DNA of 64,000 nt, taken from assembly GCA_024234365.1 (NCBI GenBank), contig JACKOK010000002.1:372001-436000 (forward strand). The letters are read 5' to 3'. Shown in pieces: positions 38,263 to 46,617 of this stretch (positions are counted from its first letter, which is position 1; every line of letters starts with the position of its first letter). Both the position numbers and the translations under genes were made by a program. The notes under the pieces are model-generated. The model saw only the letters and a program-made list of their open reading frames with translations, searched no databases and was not told the origin of the DNA. This DNA is from Pseudomonadales bacterium. Its GTDB lineage: Bacteria > Pseudomonadota > Gammaproteobacteria > Pseudomonadales > Pseudohongiellaceae.

Positions 38263-38312
38263 CGGGCCAGAACCCCTAAACTGAAGTAACAGCAAAGTGT
38301 GAGACTTACCAC

Positions 38313-38879
38313 ATGAAAACAGCGCAAGAGATCCGTGCAGGCCAGGTCATGATGATCGGCGGTTCGCCCTGGAAGGTGCAGAAGACCGAGTTCAACAAAT
38401 CCGGTCGTAACTCAGCCGTCTGCAAAATGAAACTGAAGAACCTGCTCAATGGCGTGGCAACCGAGACGGTTTACAAGGCCGATGACAAGTTCGAGATGGT
38501 CATTCTGGATCAGAAGGAAGTGACCTATTCCTATTTCGCCGACCCGATGTATGTGTTCGTGGATTCCGACTACGAACAGATCGAGATTGAAAAAGACGAT
38601 CTGGAGAACGTGATCGACTACATCGAAGACGGTATGGAAGATGTCTGCAACGCCGTGTTCTATAACGGCAAAGTGATCTCCATCGATCTGCCCAACACCA
38701 TCGTGCGTGAAATCATCTACACAGAGCCTTCTGTGCGTGGTGATACCTCCGGCAAGGTGATGAAAACCGCACGCCTGAAGAGCGGGCACGAAATGCAGGT
38801 TTCCGCCTTCTGCGAGATTGGTGATTTCGTCGAGATCGACACCCGCACTGGTGAGTACAAATCACGCATCAAGCGTTGA
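38313..38879 (+). CDS. efp: Translation elongation factor P (Arg32 type)
   Basis: EF-P binds between the P and E sites and relieves stalling at proline runs. The 188-residue protein has the three-domain form. In domain I the tip loop reads NKSGRNSAV with arginine at position 32, the residue rhamnosylated by EarP, in place of the lysine of EpmA-type EF-P. This matches the upstream earP gene. A GC hairpin (38900-38920) follows without a T run. Family and modification class are certain; modification itself is inferred. Confidence 0.97.
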   Translation: MKTAQEIRAGQVMMIGGSPWKVQKTEFNKSGRNSAVCKMKLKNLLNGVATETVYKADDKFEMVILDQKEVTYSYFADPMYVFVDSDYEQIEIEKDDLENVIDYIEDGMEDVCNAVFYNGKVISIDLPNTIVREIIYTEPSVRGDTSGKVMKTARLKSGHEMQVSAFCEIGDFVEIDTRTGEYKSRIKR

Positions 38880-39068
38880 TGTCCTCTGACAGGGCTGTTC
38901 TGGCAGGGTCGCCCCTGCCAGGCGTCCTGTTCCCCTCCTGCCGCCCGCAGAGCCCTGTATTGAATCGCCTGAGACAGTAGCGGTAGAGTAGCTGTCGCCG
39001 CAGGCTGCCTTCCTGTATGACAGTCTGCATCCCTGAATCGATATCCGGTTTTTCCATTGGCAGTGCAG

Positions 39069-40223
39069 ATGAATGACCTTCATGTCCTAGTGATTGGACC
39101 GCGTCGCGGGCTTGTTGATGAGCTGCGCGAGCGACGCATTCCCTTTTCCCTGTGGCAGCAACGTGCGTTCTTCAATGTGGCCGTGGGAGAAAAGAGTGTC
39201 GTTGCTCCTTTATGGAGCTCGCCGGAGAAAATTCGCGAACAGATCCGCAAGTCCTTTGCCGGAAAAAAATTCAGTCATGTCATCGCGGGAACCGAGTCGG
39301 CCGTGTTGCCGGCGGCGGTGGCCAGGCGCCAGCTTGGAGCGCGTCTTTCCAGTGCGGCCACGGGCACGCGCTGCCGCGACAAATTGTTGATGAAACAGTT
39401 TCTGGCCGGCTTTGGTATTCTCATGACCCGTTTTCTGGCAGAGAGTGAAGCGAATGATGCACAACAGGTGTTTGCCACGCTGGGCGTTCCCGTGGTGCGC
39501 AAACAGCGCAAGTCCTCCGGGGGAAGGGGCTTGCAGTTACTGTACACGCCTGCCGAGCTGATGCAGGGGAAAACGGGGCACTGTCTTCTGGAGCGTTTCA
39601 TTGATGCGCCCGAGCTCAGCGTGGAATCCTTTATTGATCGCGGCAGGATACGCTTCGCCAGCATTACCGATTATCACCGCAAGGGGCACTGCAATTTTGT
39701 GCCAGCCGTTCTGGAACCGGAGCTGGAAAAAACCCTGCTGGCCCTGAACGAGCGGGTAATCTCGGCGCTTGGAATCAGTTGGGGCATGACGCATCTGGAG
39801 GTATACCTGACAGAGCGTGGCCCATTGTTCGGTGAAATTGCCCTGCGCCCGCCCGGGGGTTACATCATGAATGCCATCACGCATGCCTGGGATTTCAATC
39901 CCTGGGCGGCGTTTCTGGCGATGGAGCTGGGCGAGCCCTTTGCGTTCCCGGCCCGGCCCGTAGGCTATGCCGCATCGGAGGTGTTGCATCCGGGCGCCGG
40001 TCGCGTGCGCTCCATTCGTGGCAAGACGCAGGTGCTGGACGAACAGGGCATCCGTGAATTCCGTCTGAAACTCAAGCAGGGCGATACAGTCGCCCCTCGC
40101 GCGGCGCTGGGGCAGGATACAGGCTATATCGTGCATGTCAGTGCCACGCCCGCGCAGCGCCTGGCGCTGCACCAGCGCATCGGCCAACAACTGGTGATCG
40201 ATCTGGAGCCGGTCGATGCGTGA
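39069..40223 (+). CDS. ATP-grasp domain protein, carboxylate-amine ligase-like
   Basis: The protein (384 residues) has an ATP-grasp fold: an N-terminal pre-ATP domain (HVLVIGPRRGLVDELRER), the central ATP-binding part (GVPVVRKQRKSSGGRGLQLL) and metal-binding acidic segments (GMTHLEVYLT, GEIALRPPGGYI). A C-terminal barrel domain with HPGAGRVRSI follows, similar to biotin-carboxylase-like or PurT-like enzymes. The ATG at 39069 is chosen; a TTG at 39057 is an alternative since neither has a good ribosome site. It follows efp by about 190 bp. The substrate is unknown; it should ligate a carboxylate with ATP. Confidence 0.75.
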   Translation: MNDLHVLVIGPRRGLVDELRERRIPFSLWQQRAFFNVAVGEKSVVAPLWSSPEKIREQIRKSFAGKKFSHVIAGTESAVLPAAVARRQLGARLSSAATGTRCRDKLLMKQFLAGFGILMTRFLAESEANDAQQVFATLGVPVVRKQRKSSGGRGLQLLYTPAELMQGKTGHCLLERFIDAPELSVESFIDRGRIRFASITDYHRKGHCNFVPAVLEPELEKTLLALNERVISALGISWGMTHLEVYLTERGPLFGEIALRPPGGYIMNAITHAWDFNPWAAFLAMELGEPFAFPARPVGYAASEVLHPGAGRVRSIRGKTQVLDEQGIREFRLKLKQGDTVAPRAALGQDTGYIVHVSATPAQRLALHQRIGQQLVIDLEPVDA

Positions 40224-40247
40224 ACCTGAGGCGCTATCCTTTACGCA

Positions 40248-40631
40248 CTAATCCTTTACGAACAATGTCACCAGGGCTTCATCTCCCACCTGGCGGCTCC
40301 AGTGTCCGTGAATCTGCGGATCAAATGTCGCCCCTGCCGGCAGCAGATCGGCGGAATAGAAGTGTTCGCCGGCTTTGAAGATGCGGCTGCTGCCATCGGC
40401 CAGACCAATTTCCATTGCGCCGCTGAGCACGAACAGCCACTGCGGTGAGGTGGTGCAGTGCATGGTGCTGCGAAAGCCCACCGGGCTTGTGCGCAATTGC
40501 AGCTCCTGCGCGGCGAAGTTGCGGGACAGGCGCACATCGGGGCTGCCTTCGGTCAATGGTATTTCTTCGGTGCGGAAACGGGCGTGACCATCCTGGTCGG
40601 TATACAACACGGTCTTGATGAAAGTCTGCAT
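40248..40631 (-). CDS. Small cupin domain protein
   Basis: The 127-residue protein is a single-domain cupin: SPQWLFVLSGAMEIGLADG forms cupin motif 1 and AGEHFYSADLLPAGATFD the second. No signal peptide is seen, so it is probably cytoplasmic. The stop lies 25 bp from the convergent ATP-grasp gene, and a second, secreted cupin-like gene lies 75 bp upstream on the same strand. The metal ligands are only partly of the standard type, so activity is uncertain. Confidence 0.75.
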   Translation of the reverse strand: MQTFIKTVLYTDQDGHARFRTEEIPLTEGSPDVRLSRNFAAQELQLRTSPVGFRSTMHCTTSPQWLFVLSGAMEIGLADGSSRIFKAGEHFYSADLLPAGATFDPQIHGHWSRQVGDEALVTLFVKD

Positions 40632-40706
40632 GATCTCTCCGTCAGAACTTGCGGCGGGGGGCTAAGCCCCCGCCCGACACTGACACCTCGGGGTGGAACC
40701 GGCGTG

Positions 40707-41414
40707 TTACATGGCACGCCGGGCTTCGTTGATGACGACCTCTACGGGCGCAGAGCCCATATTCTTGATCTGGTAGGGGCTGTGGGGGGTACGCCAGGCC
40801 CAGCTGCCCATGGCGGTCAGCTCGGCCGTGATGCCGTCTTCGCGCGTGACATGGGTCAGTCCATCGGACACCTGTACCACCACGCTGGGGTTGTGGTGTG
40901 TCTGCATGGGGGAGGTCTCGCCGGGAGCGAGCGTCATGCGATAGGAGCGGAAATAGAGATTCTCCAGTTCCGGTTCGCCGGACAGACCGTCCGGACGATC
41001 GCTGTCCAGTTCTCCCATGGCCGGGCCATAGTTGGTCAGGGCAATGATACGGAACAGGTGCGGACCGTTGTTGGCCACCTGATGGGTGTAGTGTTCTTTC
41101 ACGTAGTCCGTGTTGCTGGACAGGCGCCCGCCTGAGGGACCGCTGCCGGAGCTGATGAAGGTGTACATGATGGCGGCATCGTGGGTGTGAAACAGGGTCA
41201 TGTCGCCGGGGTTGATCTGTACGTCCAGCAGGCGGATGTCACCGTCCACATGCATGGTGCGGTGGCGGGGCTCCTGCAGGATGGGGACCACCCGGTCGTT
41301 GGGGCCGGGGGTTTCCGCGGGTTCAGCCGCGTGGTACACGGGCGTGCCGGAGGCCAGGAGGACGAGGCCGAAGGCTGCCAGGGCGGAGCGGGTAAACAGT
41401 TTGTTTGATCGCAT
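40707..41414 (-). CDS. Secreted cupin-like protein
   Basis: The protein (235 residues from the ATG at 41414) has an export signal (LAAFGLVLLASGTPVYHAAEP). Two cupin-like halves follow: GDIRLLDVQINPGDMTLFHT with HDA at about 80, and a second with GETSPMQTHHNPSVVVQVSDG at about 165. Histidine pairs in both halves could bind a metal. An upstream in-frame ATG at 41471 would place a charged segment before the signal and is less likely. It precedes the small cupin gene. Its function is unknown; a periplasmic dioxygenase-like or sugar-binding role is possible but unsupported. Confidence 0.7.
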   Translation of the reverse strand: MRSNKLFTRSALAAFGLVLLASGTPVYHAAEPAETPGPNDRVVPILQEPRHRTMHVDGDIRLLDVQINPGDMTLFHTHDAAIMYTFISSGSGPSGGRLSSNTDYVKEHYTHQVANNGPHLFRIIALTNYGPAMGELDSDRPDGLSGEPELENLYFRSYRMTLAPGETSPMQTHHNPSVVVQVSDGLTHVTREDGITAELTAMGSWAWRTPHSPYQIKNMGSAPVEVVINEARRAM

Positions 41415-41525
41415 TGGGGTATCCCTTATTGTTATTGGTAGACGCCGTGACGGCGACAGGAATCCAGCCAAGAGTAAACAGCCTGTGAGCCGGAAGCAAT
41501 CACTCGATGCAGATCGCGTGAAAAG

Positions 41526-43709
41526 TCATTCGCGCGCCCGGATAAACCAGGTGCGGTGGATACGCGTGTTGCGGGCGAAATCGCGATCGATGCTGGCCGC
41601 TGTGCGGTCTTCCACCTGGTAGTGTTCGGCAACGCTGGCATCCAGGCGGAAGCGGCGGTGATTGTTGGAGAAGATCAGCAGGCCGCCCGGCGCCAGGCGC
41701 GCCATGCACAGTTCGATGTAGCGGACGTGGTCACGCTGGATATCGAGCACGTTCTCTGTGCTTTTGGAGTTGGAGAAGGTGGGCGGGTCCAGAAAGATCA
41801 GATCAAACTCCTGACGACAGCCCTGCAGGAACTCCAGACAGTCCGACTGCAGCAGTTTGTGCTGGTAGGGGTCCACTCCGTTGAGAGCGAAGTTGCGGGC
41901 AGACCACTGCAGATAGGTGCGCGACAGATCCACGCTGGTGGAGCTGGTGGCCCCTCCAAGCACGGCCTGCACGGTGGCGCTGGCGGTGTAACAGAACAGG
42001 TTCAGGAAACGGCAGCCCTGGCTGTGTTCGTGAATCCACTGCCGGATGGGGCGGTGGTCAAGAAACAGGCCGGTATCGAGATAGCGTTCCAGATTGACGA
42101 TGAAACGGGCCTTGCCCTCGCGGACCTCAAAATCCTCACCCGCTTTTTCGCTGGGGCGGTACTGCTCCTTGCCTTTCTGGCGTTCGCGCACTTTCAGCGT
42201 AATGTGCGAGGGAGGAATCTGCCGGCTTTCCTGCATGACCAGACACAATGCCTCGTAGGCCTGGCGACGGCGTTGCGCGGCGTCCTCCTCGCTTACCGAG
42301 GCGGGGGCGCGATATTCCTGCATGTGGATGCGATCGCCATAGCAGTCGATGGCGAAGGCGTATTCGGGCATGTCGGCATCGTAGAGGCGGTAGCATTCCA
42401 GCCCCTGCTGCGTGGCCCAGCGCCCGAGGCTGCGCAGGTTCTTGCGCAGGCGGTTGGCGAACATCTGGGTGCCGGGGTCCAGCGTGCGCGGCGTCAGCTG
42501 CTTGTCGCCGGCAGGGCGTGTTTCGCGTTTGTAGACGGTGTCCTCGTTGATCTGCATCAGCAGCAGCCTGGCGGGCAGTGCCCCGTTATAAAAGGCGTAC
42601 TGCTTGTGGCTGTGAATGCCCAGCAGCTTGCCCCATTCCGGTTTGGCGGTGAAGATTGCCGCGACAGCGCCCCGGGCGTGGTGGCGCAGCCAGTCCCCCA
42701 GTTCCCGGTACAGCAGCTCGACCTCGGCCTGCTCCCCCAGCCGTTCGGCATAGGGCGGGTTGCAGATGACCAGCGTGGGAGTTCTGGCGGGGGTGTTGTC
42801 GGCCAGTGCCGCGACCTGCCAGTCGATATGGGCATCGACGCCCGCGCGTTGTGCATTGCGCCGTGCAAAGCCAATAACCCGCTCGTCGGCATCACTGCCG
42901 AGTATGTGTCCCTTCCAGTCGGCTCCCTTGCGGCGGCGTGCCTTTGCCTCGTCCACAATGGCCTGCCAGCGGGCCGGGTCGTGACGGGGCCATGCGCTCA
43001 GCGTGCTGTCGCGCACCAGGCCCGGTGCGATGTCCAGCGCCATGAGTGCGCCCTCGATCAGCAGGGTGCCGGCACCGCACATCGGGTCCACCAGGCAGGG
43101 CTGTTCGATGTCTGCCTGTGGCCAGCCGGCACGCATCAGCAGAGCGGCGGCAAGGGTTTCCTTCAGGGGGGCATCGCCCTGTTCGATGCGGTAGTGGCGC
43201 CGATGCAGGCTGGTGCCGGACAGGTCGATGCCCAGGCTGAGCCGGTTGCGGCGGATGACGGCATGAATCAGCAGGTCCGGGGCTTCGCGTGAGACGCTGG
43301 GGCGGGGCAGACCCTTGCGCCGGAACTGATCGACCACGGCATCCTTGACCTTCTGCGCGATGAACTGGGTGTGCTTGAGTTGCTCGGTGCTGCCGGCGGC
43401 ACTCACCGCCAGGGTCTGCCCAGGCAGCAGGTGCTGGCGCCAGTCCACGCTGTCCGCGCAGCGATACAGCTCGTCTGCATCCTGCACAGGCGCTTCGGCG
43501 AGCAACAGAATGACCCGGTTGCCGAGGCGGGAGTACATGATCAGGCGATAGGCAGTGTCCAGATTGGCCTGGCAGGATACCCCCGCAACGCTCTGACGAA
43601 CCTGCTGGCCGCCGCAGTCGCGTACTTCCTGTTCCAGCAGGGATTCAAGCCCCTTGGCGCAGGTGATGAACAGGGACAGAGCGGTGGTTTGGGGGGCGGA
43701 GTGGTTCAT
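41526..43709 (-). CDS. rlmL: Bifunctional 23S rRNA methyltransferase RlmKL
   Basis: RlmKL makes m2G2445 (RlmL part) and m7G2069 (RlmK part) in 23S rRNA and unwinds the helix between them. The 727-residue protein starts with ferredoxin-like and THUMP domains. The RlmL catalytic motif is NPPYAERLGEQ near residue 310, and the RlmK part carries LDPPTFSNSKST near 645. Fused length is normal for gammaproteobacteria. I start at 43709 because upstream residues in the open frame do not belong to the family. The gene stands alone on its strand, divergent from the symporter. Confidence 0.96.
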   Translation of the reverse strand: MNHSAPQTTALSLFITCAKGLESLLEQEVRDCGGQQVRQSVAGVSCQANLDTAYRLIMYSRLGNRVILLLAEAPVQDADELYRCADSVDWRQHLLPGQTLAVSAAGSTEQLKHTQFIAQKVKDAVVDQFRRKGLPRPSVSREAPDLLIHAVIRRNRLSLGIDLSGTSLHRRHYRIEQGDAPLKETLAAALLMRAGWPQADIEQPCLVDPMCGAGTLLIEGALMALDIAPGLVRDSTLSAWPRHDPARWQAIVDEAKARRRKGADWKGHILGSDADERVIGFARRNAQRAGVDAHIDWQVAALADNTPARTPTLVICNPPYAERLGEQAEVELLYRELGDWLRHHARGAVAAIFTAKPEWGKLLGIHSHKQYAFYNGALPARLLLMQINEDTVYKRETRPAGDKQLTPRTLDPGTQMFANRLRKNLRSLGRWATQQGLECYRLYDADMPEYAFAIDCYGDRIHMQEYRAPASVSEEDAAQRRRQAYEALCLVMQESRQIPPSHITLKVRERQKGKEQYRPSEKAGEDFEVREGKARFIVNLERYLDTGLFLDHRPIRQWIHEHSQGCRFLNLFCYTASATVQAVLGGATSSTSVDLSRTYLQWSARNFALNGVDPYQHKLLQSDCLEFLQGCRQEFDLIFLDPPTFSNSKSTENVLDIQRDHVRYIELCMARLAPGGLLIFSNNHRRFRLDASVAEHYQVEDRTAASIDRDFARNTRIHRTWFIRARE

Positions 43710-44092
43710 GATTGCTTCTGCAGGGCTGATGGATATCCGGCGGGCCGGTTGGCAAGTGCGCGGATTATACCCTCCTCGGGCAGGAAGCCGGGCATTGTTT
43801 TCTCGTGCCTTGCATTTGTTCGGCATGTTCGGGCAAGACTCTGCCTCGGAGGGGGTGACATATTGTTGTCACACACCGCTTTCCCATGCCCTGGGGCTGA
43901 GGCGGAAAGGGGTTAAAATCCATATCAGAAACAAATGCTTAAGAGGGTGGTGGCGAGCTTAAAAAAAATTTTTTTTGCGACATGTTTTTCTATATGATGC
44001 CCGTGAACGGCAACATTGCAGGCCCCGCGTGGGTCCACCGCCGGTCCACCTACGCGTTTATCGGATAAGCCCACTGCCTATCGGGAAGAAAT
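43710..44092. other. Divergent intergenic region upstream of the symporter
   Basis: The 383-bp region contains an inverted repeat GTGACA-N6-TGTCAC (43855-43872) that looks like an operator. It also has a perfect run of eight A and eight T residues (43961-43976) likely to bend DNA or act as an UP element. A -10-like TATGAT lies just downstream near 43993. No coding frame is supported. Confidence 0.55.
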
Positions 44093-45547
44093 ATGCTGCT
44101 TGCACTCGTTGTGGTTTACCTTGTTTTTTCCATTGCCATTGGCCTGTTTGCCGCCCGCAAGGTGCATTCGGCCAGTGACTATATTACGGCCGGTCGCAGC
44201 CTGCCCATGCCCATGGTGATGGCGATGGTTTTTGCGACCTGGTTCGGGGCCGAGACCGTCCTCGGCATTTCCGCCACGTTTCTCGACGAGGGCTTTCGCG
44301 GGCTGATCTCCGATCCGCTGGGGGCTTCGGTATGCCTGGTCCTGTTTGGACTGGTGTTTGCGCTGCCTCTGTATCGCCTGCAACTGATGACGCTGGGCGA
44401 TTTCTTCCATATCCGCTACAACAGGAAAACAGAGCTGGTGCTGTCCAGCTGCATCGTGCTGTCCTATCTCGGCTGGGTGTCGGCGCAGGTGACTGCGCTC
44501 GGCCTGGTGTTCAATGTGCTGTCCGATGGCGGAGTCAGCGTGACCCAGGGCATGTTGATCGGCTCTGCGGTGGTCCTGGCCTACACCCTGTTCGGTGGCA
44601 TGTGGTCGGTGGCCGTGACCACCTGCGTGCAGATGGTCATCATCGTGATTGGTCTGCTGCTGGTGACCATGAACGCCAGTACCATGGCGGGCGGTATGTC
44701 CGAGGTCATCGGGCGTGCGGCTGCACAGGGGAAGTTCGACTGGCTGCCCTCCCTGGACATGATCGACATGCTTGGCTGGCTGGCGGCACTGTTCACCATG
44801 GCGCTGGGCTCCATTCCGCAGCAGGATGTCTTCCAGCGCGTCAACACCTCCAAAAACGAGAAGGTGGCCGTGTGGGCCACCACCTTTGGCGGGCTGAGTT
44901 ATTTCTTTTTTGCCGCCGTGCCGCTGTATCTGGCCTACAGCGCCAGCCTCATCGATCCGGCACAGACTGCGCAGTTGATGGCAGAGGACTCCCAACTCGT
45001 GTTGCCAACCTTCGTGGCGACCCATATGCCCTTCTGGCTGCAGGCAGTGTTCTTCGGCGCTCTGCTGTCGGTGATCATGTCCACCGCGTCCAGCACGCTG
45101 CTGGCTCCCTCCGTGACCTTTACCGAAAACGTGCTGAAGAATTTTCGCCCGGGCATGACGGACGATCAGCTGTTGCGGGCAACCCGGCTGACGGTGTTCG
45201 GGTTCACCCTGCTGGTGGTGGCCAATGCCACTTTGTCCAATGCCAGCATTCACGCCATGGTGGAGAATGCCTACCGCATTACACTGGCGGGTGTCTTTGT
45301 GCCGCTGACCGCAGGGCTGTTCTGGCGCCGCGCAAGCAATCTGGGGGCAGCCCTGTCGATCTCCCTGGGCCTGGGCAGCTGGCTTATTCTGGAAGTGTTT
45401 TTCGCCGAACTGCCCTTCGAGCCACAATTGATCGGGCTGGCGCTTAGTCTGCTTGGCATGGTGGTGGGCTCCTATGCCCGCCCCAACCCTCATGTGGAAC
45501 ACCCGCACGGCATTTCCGAGATCGTGCGGGCTGAAGCGGCCCGCTAG
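44093..45547 (+). CDS. Sodium:solute symporter family protein
   Basis: The 484-residue protein has about 12-13 hydrophobic helices and matches the SSS family. Matching segments are SDYITAGRSLPMPMVMAMVFATWFGAET (split over TM1), QMVIIVIGLLLVTMNAS, ALGSIPQQDVFQRV and STASSTLLAPSVTF, the last being the family's sodium-site region. It should sit in the inner membrane and import a small solute with sodium. The next gene, rlmJ, is 21 bp downstream. Three quinoprotein genes follow on the same strand but with their own promoters. The substrate cannot be read from sequence. Confidence 0.85.
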   Translation: MLLALVVVYLVFSIAIGLFAARKVHSASDYITAGRSLPMPMVMAMVFATWFGAETVLGISATFLDEGFRGLISDPLGASVCLVLFGLVFALPLYRLQLMTLGDFFHIRYNRKTELVLSSCIVLSYLGWVSAQVTALGLVFNVLSDGGVSVTQGMLIGSAVVLAYTLFGGMWSVAVTTCVQMVIIVIGLLLVTMNASTMAGGMSEVIGRAAAQGKFDWLPSLDMIDMLGWLAALFTMALGSIPQQDVFQRVNTSKNEKVAVWATTFGGLSYFFFAAVPLYLAYSASLIDPAQTAQLMAEDSQLVLPTFVATHMPFWLQAVFFGALLSVIMSTASSTLLAPSVTFTENVLKNFRPGMTDDQLLRATRLTVFGFTLLVVANATLSNASIHAMVENAYRITLAGVFVPLTAGLFWRRASNLGAALSISLGLGSWLILEVFFAELPFEPQLIGLALSLLGMVVGSYARPNPHVEHPHGISEIVRAEAAR

Positions 45548-45568
45548 GGGCGCGGTACACGGACAAGC

Positions 45569-46414
45569 ATGCTGAGTTATCGCCACAGTTTTCACGCAGG
45601 CAACCACGCGGACCTGCTCAAACACCTGGTCTTGCTGGCGCTGCTGCGCAAATTGCGCGAGAAGGACAAGGCCTTCAGCTATCTCGATTCCCATGCCGGA
45701 GCAGGCCTGTACGATCTGTACAGCGCCAATGCCCTGATGAATGCCGAGTATGAAAGTGGTATTGCCAGGCTATGGCGACAGTCAGTGAGCTCGCCGCTGC
45801 TGCAGGAGTATCTGCAGTGTGTGCAGACCTTCAATTCCGATGGTGATCTGCGCTATTACCCCGGGTCTCCCGCCATTGCGCGCAGCGCCATGCGCGAGCA
45901 GGACCGGCTGGTGCTGCTGGATCTGCAGCAGGAGGAGCTGGATCTGCTGCGCGCTCATCTGCGTGGTGACGACCGCGTTGCCATTCATCAGCGGGATGCC
46001 TTTGAGGGACTGCTGGCACTGACGCCGCCGGAGCCCCGGCGGGGCCTGGTGCTGATCGACCCGTCCTATGAACAGAAGGCGGACTACCAGCGGGTGGTGG
46101 ATTGTGTGCACAAGCTGCACCGCCGCTGGCCTGTCGGCATTGTGGCGCTGTGGTATCCCCTGCTGGGCAAGGCGCGCGATCGCAGTGCCTGGCTGAAAAA
46201 AGCGCTACGGCAGGAGCGGCTGGATGCACTTTGCAGCATTGAGTTGACCGTGTCTGCCCAGACGGCAGAGTTCGGCATGCACGGATCGGGCATGTTGCTC
46301 GTCAACACGCCCTGGCAACTGGAGCGCACGCTGGCGGATGCAATGGCAGAGCTGTTGCCTCGCCTGGGGGCAGATGCCCGTTTCAACATCGAAACGCTGA
46401 GCGAGAACGAGTAA
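45569..46414 (+). CDS. rlmJ: 23S rRNA adenine-N6 methyltransferase (m6A2030)
   Basis: RlmJ methylates A2030 of 23S rRNA. The 281-residue protein has the family N-terminus MLSYRHSFHAGNHADLLKH. The SAM-binding part is YLDSHAGAGLYDL, and the catalytic motif IV appears as LIDPSYEQKADYQRV (DPSY form of DPPY). Full length. It sits 21 bp after the symporter gene and may be co-transcribed with it. Confidence 0.96.
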   Translation: MLSYRHSFHAGNHADLLKHLVLLALLRKLREKDKAFSYLDSHAGAGLYDLYSANALMNAEYESGIARLWRQSVSSPLLQEYLQCVQTFNSDGDLRYYPGSPAIARSAMREQDRLVLLDLQQEELDLLRAHLRGDDRVAIHQRDAFEGLLALTPPEPRRGLVLIDPSYEQKADYQRVVDCVHKLHRRWPVGIVALWYPLLGKARDRSAWLKKALRQERLDALCSIELTVSAQTAEFGMHGSGMLLVNTPWQLERTLADAMAELLPRLGADARFNIETLSENE

Positions 46415-46448
46415 GTCTTTGCCCGTCTTTTGACGGGGCAATGAGTGT

Positions 46449-46477
46449 TGGACTTGCCCCATGCCCTGCGCTACCCT
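46449..46477 (+). promoter_or_regulatory. Shared-type promoter of quinoprotein gene 1
   Basis: TGGACTTGC (46449-46457), 14 bp, then TACCCT (46472-46477). The same motif with identical spacing precedes genes 2 and 3. With TTGGAC read as -35 the spacer to the -10 is 18 bp. It lies about 140 bp before the start codon. The -10 here is the weakest of the three. Confidence 0.5.
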
Positions 46478-46617
46478 TTTCTCAGGCGCGCGAGCGCTCT
46501 GCCTGTCATGACCCAAGCCCCGGGATACCAGTCGTTGAACAAGCCCGGCCGGAAACAGGGGTAGCGGATAGTGATTGCCTGTTTGCAGTTCAACTACGCT
46601 CAGATGAGGAAACAATA

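Noticed and set aside
38900..38920. Terminator after efp
   Set aside because: A stable CTGGCAGGG/CCCTGCCAG hairpin is present but no T run follows, so I do not call a Rho-independent terminator.
44078..45694. Long open frame on the minus strand opposite the sodium:solute symporter
   Set aside because: It is His/Gln-rich, lacks recognisable domains and mirrors the symporter codons. Similar long antisense frames occur opposite ppdK, alr/radA, mdlA, mdlB and the quinoproteins and are a by-product of high GC.
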